From Streptomyces sp. VRA16 Mangrove soil (GTDB taxonomy: Bacteria; Actinomycetota; Actinomycetes; Streptomycetales; Streptomycetaceae): a DNA stretch of 64,000 bases. The stretch's first letter is position 1; each line of letters begins with the position of its first letter. A program made the translations under genes and the position numbers. Shown one piece after another: positions 59,148 to 64,000 of this stretch. Location: assembly GCF_017377775.1 (NCBI RefSeq), contig NZ_JAFVLN010000001.1:1271183-1335182 (forward strand), in the 5' to 3' direction. The notes beneath the pieces are model-generated. The model worked only from the letters and a program-made list of their open reading frames with translations. It was not told the DNA's origin and ran no database searches.

Positions 59148-59861
59148 CTAGCGCGGCGGTGTCAGCCCGAGTGTGTGGATCAGGTCGTGCATGTCGGCCT
59201 CGTAGAGCTTGCCCGGGTCGGTGACCTGATGGCGCAGGTGGCCGTAGATCTCCAAGGTGAGCAGGCCGTGCATCCGGCTCCACAGGCGCAGGCAGAGAGC
59301 CACGGCCGCGGGGGGCAGATCGGGGAAGGACTCGCGGGTCAGGGCGGTCAGGCTCGGCTGGAAGTCGGACCAGTCGTAGTCGGAGCCCTTCTCGGCGGCG
59401 GATGCCTCGGGCCAGGCGGAGGCCACCAGGTCGAGAAGCACCGCACACAAGCGGTGCTCGGCCTCCTGAGCGGCACCGGCCGCCGGGGGCTGGTAGCCCG
59501 GCACCGGATCGCCGTAGAGCAGGCGGAATTCCTCCGGGTGAGCCACGGCCCAGGTGCGGTAGGCGCGGGCGTGGGCCAGCATCTGCGCGGCCGGACTGCC
59601 GGTCGGCGCGCCTTGATGTGAGGCCTCAAGGGTCTGCGCCAGCGACTCGTAGACATCGACGGTCAGAGCCGTGATCAGGTCGTCGCGATTGGCGAAGTAA
59701 CTGTAGATCGCGCCCGCCGTCATGCCCATCTCGCGGGCGATCCCGCGCAGCGAGACGGCGGCTGGCCCCCCGGTCGCCATGTGCTTGAGCGCAATCGACT
59801 TGATCTCGGACGTGGTCTCGACCCGCAGGCGGGCCCGCCGACTCTGCGTCGCTTCTCCCAT
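59148..59861 (-). CDS. TetR family transcriptional regulator
   Basis: A 237-residue regulator. Helix-turn-helix at residues about 14-62 (TSEIKSIALKHMATGGPAAV, SLRGIAREMGMTAGAIYSYF). The C-terminal domain is of the TetR_C_13/33 type with FRLLYGDPVPGYQPPA and LRLWSRMHGLLTLEIYGHLR (the WxxxHG-type motif). ATG 59861 is preferred over GTG 59870 because AGGG lies about 7 nt upstream. It is divergent from an MFS exporter, so it most likely represses exporter and itself. Confidence 0.9.
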   Translation of the reverse strand: MGEATQSRRARLRVETTSEIKSIALKHMATGGPAAVSLRGIAREMGMTAGAIYSYFANRDDLITALTVDVYESLAQTLEASHQGAPTGSPAAQMLAHARAYRTWAVAHPEEFRLLYGDPVPGYQPPAAGAAQEAEHRLCAVLLDLVASAWPEASAAEKGSDYDWSDFQPSLTALTRESFPDLPPAAVALCLRLWSRMHGLLTLEIYGHLRHQVTDPGKLYEADMHDLIHTLGLTPPR

Positions 59862-59906
59862 GGTTGACACCCTAACAGCGTTGAGTCAGAGTACGCCGCA
59901 TAGAAA

Positions 59907-59939
59907 CTGAACGCCGTGTAGAAAACAATCACCGTTCAG
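59907..59939. promoter_or_regulatory. CTGAACG/CGTTCAG inverted repeat, probable TetR operator
   Basis: Arms CTGAACG (59907-59913) and CGTTCAG (59933-59939) lie between the divergent tetR and MFS genes. The long 19-bp separation means two half-sites or two operators rather than one dyad. Confidence 0.5.
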
Positions 59940-60021
59940 GAAGTGCTTCGCCGATCAGTGAAACGTGGGGCGGGCGGCAGCCGCCGGGCCCCAACCCTCC
60001 TGCCACGTAAGGAAGCAACCT

Positions 60022-61506
60022 GTGGTTGACACCACGTCCAGAAAGAGCGGGCAACGGACCGGGCCGATGCTCGCGCTCCTGGCCTTCGCCCAGTTCGTCG
60101 TCGCCGTCGACTACAACATCGTGTTCGTCGCCCTGCCGGACATCGGCAGCGCACTCGGCTTCACCGCCCAGTCCCTGCAATGGGTCATCAGCGCCTACGC
60201 CGTGGCTTTCGGCGGATTCCTGCTCTTCGGCGGCCGGCTCGTGGACCGGCTGGGCGCCCGCCGCATCTTCGTCCTCGGCCTGAGCCTCTTCGGCCTTGCC
60301 TGCCTCGTGGGAGGCCTCGCCGACAGCCCGGCCGTCCTCATCACCGCACGCGCCATCCAGGGGTTCGGCGCCGCACTGCTCTCCCCGGCCACCCTGACCC
60401 TGATCAACACTCGCTTCGCCGAAGGGTCCCAGCGCAACAGGGCCCTTGCCCTCTGGGGCGCCTGCGGCAGCGGCGGCCTGGCCGCCGGAGCTCTGCTCGG
60501 CGGCGTGCTCACCCAGGCCTGGGGCTGGGAATGGGTCCTCCTCGTCCTCGTCCCACTCGCCCTGCTCGCGGCCGTCCTCGCCCCCGCCACCCTCGCTCAG
60601 GACCAACGCTCCACCACGCCTCGGGGCAGCTTCGATGCAGCAGGGGCGGTCCTTGCGACCCTCGGCTCGTCGCTGCTGGTACTCGGCCTGGTCAGTGGCC
60701 CGGAAACGGGATGGGGGTCACTGCGAGGAGCCGGATCGATCGTCACCGGTGCGGCGCTTCTCGCCGTCTTCGTCCTCGTCGAGAGCAAGGTCCGCAGCCC
60801 GCTCGTCCCGCTGCGGCTGTTCCGCAACCGCAGCCTGGTCACCGCCATTCTGATCATTCTCGTCTTCCAGAGTGCCCTGGGCGGCGCCTACTACCTCTTC
60901 ACCAACTATCTGCAGGGCGTGCTCTCCTACGACGCTGTGGAAGCGGGTCTGACCTTCGTGCCGCTGACCGTCATCTCCATGGCCGCCTCACTGAGACTGG
61001 CCGGAGCCCTGCTCGCCAAGTGGGGGCCGCGGGCCACCCTGTTCCTCGGCATGTTCACCAACGGGACAGGCATGATCGTGTTGGCCGCTGCCATGTCCAC
61101 CAGCGCCTCCTTCTGGGGCTTGGTGCCCGGCCTGATCATCTGGGGCGTGGGCGGCGGAGTGACCTTCCCCGCTATGTTCGCCTGTGCCGCCTCCGGAGTT
61201 GCTCCGCAGGAAGCCGGTGCCGCTTCCGCGCTGGCCACCGCCTCCCAGCAGATCGGCGGCGCCGCTGGTCTCGCCCTGCTCGTTGCTGTGGCCACCGCAG
61301 GACTGGCCACGGGCTCCGGCGTCGCACCAGCCGTCGCCGACATGGCTGAAGGCCTGCGCACCGCGATGTGGATCGGCGGCGCCGCCTCCGTCCTCGGCGG
61401 ACTGCTCGCCTTCACCCTCAGCAAGCCCGCGACTGTGCTGCAGGCCAAGAACGTTGAGACCCCACAGGAACGAACGAGCCAGTCCGGTGCTCTGAACGGC
61501 CGCTGA
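60022..61506 (+). CDS. MFS transporter, DHA2 (14-TM) family
   Basis: A 494-residue exporter. GTG 60022 follows AAGGAAG. Fourteen hydrophobic segments are expected. Motif A/B features are seen in LLAFAQFVVAVDYNIVFVAL (conserved Asp in helix 1), GRLVDRLGARRIFVLGLSLF (motif A) and VLITARAIQGFGAALLSPAT (motif B with functional Arg), with the motif C-type GSGGLAAGALLGG. DHA2 members export drugs and dyes by proton antiport. It is paired with a divergent TetR gene, the standard arrangement for a regulated efflux pump. A 41-codon remnant of a similar exporter lies at 19054. Confidence 0.93.
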   Translation: MVDTTSRKSGQRTGPMLALLAFAQFVVAVDYNIVFVALPDIGSALGFTAQSLQWVISAYAVAFGGFLLFGGRLVDRLGARRIFVLGLSLFGLACLVGGLADSPAVLITARAIQGFGAALLSPATLTLINTRFAEGSQRNRALALWGACGSGGLAAGALLGGVLTQAWGWEWVLLVLVPLALLAAVLAPATLAQDQRSTTPRGSFDAAGAVLATLGSSLLVLGLVSGPETGWGSLRGAGSIVTGAALLAVFVLVESKVRSPLVPLRLFRNRSLVTAILIILVFQSALGGAYYLFTNYLQGVLSYDAVEAGLTFVPLTVISMAASLRLAGALLAKWGPRATLFLGMFTNGTGMIVLAAAMSTSASFWGLVPGLIIWGVGGGVTFPAMFACAASGVAPQEAGAASALATASQQIGGAAGLALLVAVATAGLATGSGVAPAVADMAEGLRTAMWIGGAASVLGGLLAFTLSKPATVLQAKNVETPQERTSQSGALNGR

Positions 61507-61599
61507 CCGTGAGCCGGTTCACGGCGGGCCCTCGATGCTGGCACTGAATCGGCGGCGGTGTATCAGGGGAACGTTCTCCAGGGCACCGGGAAACGACCG

Positions 61600-61771
61600 A
61601 CGACATCTCGGGCTGGTGACGGGTGAGCGTCACGGTCGTTCGATCGTCTATGCCCCCTACGACAATCACGTCGCCGAGTTCCTCGACCAGGCGCTGTTCC
61701 ATGTCGAGCATTTGAGGATGGGCGTGCGTGACGTTCCCGCCGTCGTGCCGGAGCCCGCTGCCGGGGACTGA
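61600..61771 (+). pseudogene. C-terminal remnant of an ArsR-family regulator
   Basis: The frame reads LGLVTGERHGRSIVYAPYDN then HVAEFLDQALFHVEHLRMGV and ends at a TGA at 61769-61771. This matches the wing and last helix of an ArsR/SmtB regulator, including the late His and Glu that can bind metal. The recognition helix and N-terminus are missing. The remnant is directly downstream of the MFS gene. Confidence 0.72.
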
Positions 61772-61924
61772 CCGGGCCGGTCGTTCTCCGCCGCCAGGGC
61801 GGCCCGGCCATCCCCTCGGGGCGCGTGGTTGTGACGGGGCGAAGGGCGGTGGTCCGGGCCGGACGTGCGGGGCGCAGTCTGCGGCGTCGTCGCAGTCCGC
61901 AGAGTTCTCTGCCTGCGGGGGCTT

Positions 61925-62386
61925 TCAGCGCTGGTGGGTGGCGCGGTGCCAGGTCTGCATGGTCTCTTCGGTGGCCGGCTGCGGTGTGGTTTCGGTGACT
62001 TGGCCGTGCGTGTCGTGCGGTTCGTCGAAGGGGAAGGTGGCGAACACGTAGGCGCGTCCGGTCTTGAGGTGTGTGTGGCCGCTTTCCACGGCGACTGTCA
62101 GGTCGCCGTGGACGGCCCCTTTGTGGACGGCCTTGACGTGCACGGGATAGACGTCCCGGGCAAGGCCGTTGATCTGCTGCTGGGATGCGGGGCTGACGAC
62201 GGTGGCGGTGAACACCTCGTCGGCGGTTCGGGACACCTCGTGCGGGTCGTCCGGGTCGTACGTGGTGATCGATTCTCGTGCGACGGGGGCCGCGGCCCAC
62301 TGCTGGTAGCCCAGCCAGCCCGCCCCGGTCAGGAGTGCGGCCAGCGTGAGAGCGCCGGTGGTGACGATGGATCGGGTACGGGGCAT
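61925..62386 (-). CDS. Membrane-anchored secreted protein of unknown function
   Basis: A 153-residue protein. Residues about 7-28 are a hydrophobic N-terminal anchor or signal (IVTTGALTLAALLTGAGWLG). The outer domain is a small beta-barrel-like region (DEVFTATVVSPASQQQINGL, AVHGDLTVAVESGHTHLKTG, RAYVFATFPFDEPHDT), perhaps an OB-like fold. It starts 4 bp after the end of the metalloprotease gene, so the two form one operon. The close linkage suggests it is a partner, anchor or inhibitor of the protease. Confidence 0.75.
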   Translation of the reverse strand: MPRTRSIVTTGALTLAALLTGAGWLGYQQWAAAPVARESITTYDPDDPHEVSRTADEVFTATVVSPASQQQINGLARDVYPVHVKAVHKGAVHGDLTVAVESGHTHLKTGRAYVFATFPFDEPHDTHGQVTETTPQPATEETMQTWHRATHQR

Positions 62387-62390
62387 GCGG

Positions 62391-62966
62391 TCATCCCCAC
62401 AGCTTGTGGTAGTTCTTGCGGTCGGTTGCGGTGGGCAGGGCGTCGGCCTGCACGTCGTCGATCTCCTTGGCCATCAACGTGGGATACCAGCCGGGGTTCT
62501 TGTGGCAGAAGCCGGGTGCGTGTCCCAGCTCGTGGGCGGCCACCATCCGCCGGCACATGTCGTCCCCGTACTGCTTGCCCTTGTCGAGATAGGCGCGGTT
62601 GAAGTAGAGGGTGTCCGCTCCTGGGAAGGGCGCGTAGCGGCCCAGGACACCTTTCCAGTCCTTCTTCGCGCTGTTGGCGTCCTGCCGTTGCAGGTCGGCG
62701 ATCGATGTGGAGTCGTCGGGCCTGAGTTTGACCTGGCTCAGCCCCTGTGTGCTCCATGCCGTGTTCGCGTGGCGGCAGGCGTCGTTGAACTTGGTCTCGT
62801 CCTCCCGGCGCACCTCCGTGTCGTCCGCGGCCGAGCGGCCGCGGGGGTCTTTCTGCCCGTCCATGCAGGTGGCCGGAGCGGCCGTCACGGCGTCGGGCGG
62901 CGGCTGCGGCAGGGCGATCAGGCTCGCAGCCAGAACGGCTGCGCCCCATGCGAGTTCGAGCGACAT
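62391..62966 (-). CDS. Secreted zinc metalloprotease (metzincin-like)
   Basis: A 191-residue secreted protein. ATG 62966 has GGGAG about 6 nt upstream. An N-terminal hydrophobic signal (LELAWGAAVLAASLIALP) is followed by a catalytic domain with AAHELGHAPGFCHK, the HExxHxxGxxH zinc motif of metzincins, with Cys in the H-x-C-H position. Other features are YFNRAYLDKGKQYGDDMC and four Cys in the mature region. It resembles snapalysin- or matrixin-like secreted Streptomyces proteases in size. Pairs with the anchored protein downstream. Confidence 0.82.
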   Translation of the reverse strand: MSLELAWGAAVLAASLIALPQPPPDAVTAAPATCMDGQKDPRGRSAADDTEVRREDETKFNDACRHANTAWSTQGLSQVKLRPDDSTSIADLQRQDANSAKKDWKGVLGRYAPFPGADTLYFNRAYLDKGKQYGDDMCRRMVAAHELGHAPGFCHKNPGWYPTLMAKEIDDVQADALPTATDRKNYHKLWG

Positions 62967-63639
62967 CAATCTCCCGGTGAGCGGTGCAAGGGGGGCGGAC
63001 AGTGGGCTGAGGTGCCCTCGACCGGGCGAGCGTGCGCAGTGCGGACAGGGCACCGGCCGGGCGCATTCGAGTCTCGGGCGTCTGCCTTCACGGGTGCGAG
63101 CACGATGCCCAGGGGGGGGGCGAATGCGGCGGTGCCGCGCCGCAGGTGGTGTCGAGAGGGGCGCGAACAGATCGTCATCTTCGTATCGGCTTCACCGCGG
63201 CTGTGCCGCGGAGACACCCACGCAGTCACCCACCTGGGGAGAGAGTCAGCCGGTCACACGAAGGGTGGGACGTGGTGCTCGGGCGGCTCGGCGGGCGACG
63301 GGCCGGGGCGGGCTGCCGTCGCCCGGCCAGGTGGATGACTCGCCCGGGGGTGTTCCCTCTCCCTGCACGCCGGCGGCCTGCGGCGTGCGGCCTGCACGGC
63401 GCGGTCGCCGCGCGTCGCGTCTTCGACGAGTTCCGGGACGTGTTCGAGGCAGGTGGGATTGCCGGGCGGCACCGGCCGTCAGCGCCCGCCGCGCAGCGGG
63501 ACTGCACACGACGTTCCCTGGGGCGTCCGGCGTCCTGGTCGAGCCCGCCCGGGACGACGCGAGCGCTCTGCGTGACCTGCTCCGCGGACGCGATGTTGCG
63601 ACCTGTGTGCGAACGCGGGTGGCGCCGGAGTGTGGATCG
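62967..63639. other. Gene-poor stretch near the right end
   Basis: Several long open frames overlap on both strands, but none shows motifs or a consistent codon bias. A run of nine G occurs at 63111-63119. Confidence 0.35.
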
Positions 63640-64000
63640 AAGGCCGGCCGGCTTCGGACCGGCGTTGAGTTGGCCGGCGGAGTCGGTGGCGGCGGCGGGG
63701 CCACAGCGGTCCGTGTCGGAGTCGTACAGGGGCTTGAAGTTCTTCTCGTGCGGGGTCGGGTTCTCGGGAAGGTTGTGCAGGACGCCCGCGGGCGCGGTGA
63801 ACGGCGGGGCGAGGGTGGGTGTGCAGGTGCTGGCGGCGATGGTGACGGCTTGGCGGGGTGGCGGGTTGCGATGGGGGGGGGCAGGGGTTTTGGAGTGGGG
63901 GTCCGTTGTTGATCTCGACCGTGATGTTCAGGGTGGGGCAGGGCCTGCCGGTTGGAGGCAGGTGGACGGAGGATTCCCCGCGAGACGGGAGATGGCGGTT
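63640..64000 (-). pseudogene. Unidentified minus-strand coding region broken at a nine-G/C run (partial)
   Basis: From the right edge the frame reads PTGRPCPTLNITVEINNGPP on the minus strand. At a run of nine G (plus strand, 63873-63881) the open frame shifts by one base, and the coding signal resumes as RQAVTIAASTCTPTLAPPFT, GVLHNLPENPTPHEKNFKPL and YDSDTDRCGPAAA. Third positions are nearly all G/C on both sides, which supports a real gene with a one-base insertion in the run. I recognise no family. Its 5' end lies outside the window, and the bias fades at about 63640. Confidence 0.45.

Noticed and set aside
62674..63912. A 412-codon plus-strand frame at the right end
   Set aside because: Overlaps the zinc protease on the other strand, has no domain, and its last part is opposite a better-biased minus-strand segment.
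1..64000. tRNA, rRNA, CRISPR arrays and complete insertion sequences
   Set aside because: I looked for cloverleaf ends, regularly spaced repeats and transposase motifs and found none; absence is only by eye.

Overview
The window is GC-rich actinobacterial DNA, almost certainly from a Streptomyces chromosome. Codon third positions are nearly all G or C, GTG and TTG starts are common, Tat and lipobox signal peptides abound, and TetR, MarR, AraC, XRE and ECF sigma regulators recur every few kilobases. At least eight gene remnants lie among single-gene transcription units, which fits a chromosome arm better than the conserved core. I saw no rRNA, tRNA, CRISPR array, complete insertion sequence or replication origin.

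Layout. 1-3.9 kb: secreted carbohydrate-active proteins (end of a GH18 chitinase, a RICIN plus beta-helix protein, a ThuA plus RICIN protein). 4.1-13.7 kb: small regulators and accessory enzymes (XRE/PNPOx protein, GNAT, lipoprotein, amidohydrolase, acetyltransferase/TetR pair, phosphotransferase/MATE pair). 14-17.3 kb: nucleotide metabolism and NAD chemistry (deoxynucleoside kinase, Sir2 deacylase, thyA-folA operon). 17.5-31 kb: XRE-cupin regulator, methyltransferase, hydrolase, phosphotransferase, AraC regulator, STAS protein, a TetR/membrane-protein divergon with an inverted operator, a secreted GH43-like enzyme and small enzymes.

30.9-39.0 kb is the most coherent block, a sulfur-assimilation locus. 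A short leader peptide precedes a glutathione S-transferase. A promoter, a SAM-IV riboswitch and a second leader peptide then precede a polar amino acid ABC transporter, a GNAT acetyltransferase and two flavin-dependent (luciferase-like) monooxygenases. The gene set resembles S-substituted cysteine salvage, under apparent double control by S-adenosylmethionine and, by inference, cysteine.

39-50 kb: secreted proteins of unknown role, a broken F420-type oxidoreductase, an ECF42-type sigma factor with its DGPF/YCII partner and a matching promoter, a MarR divergon, a 45-residue ORF and several small enzymes. 50-54 kb: a sigK-rskA locus with two fasciclin genes (one secreted, one a lipoprotein) and a truncated molybdopterin oxidoreductase. 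54-59 kb: an MpaB-like oxygenase and two divergent glycosyltransferases, one carrying an in-frame hexamer repeat. 59-64 kb: a TetR/MFS exporter divergon, an ArsR remnant, a membrane protein plus zinc protease pair and, at the right edge, an unidentified minus-strand coding remnant interrupted at a nine-base G/C run.
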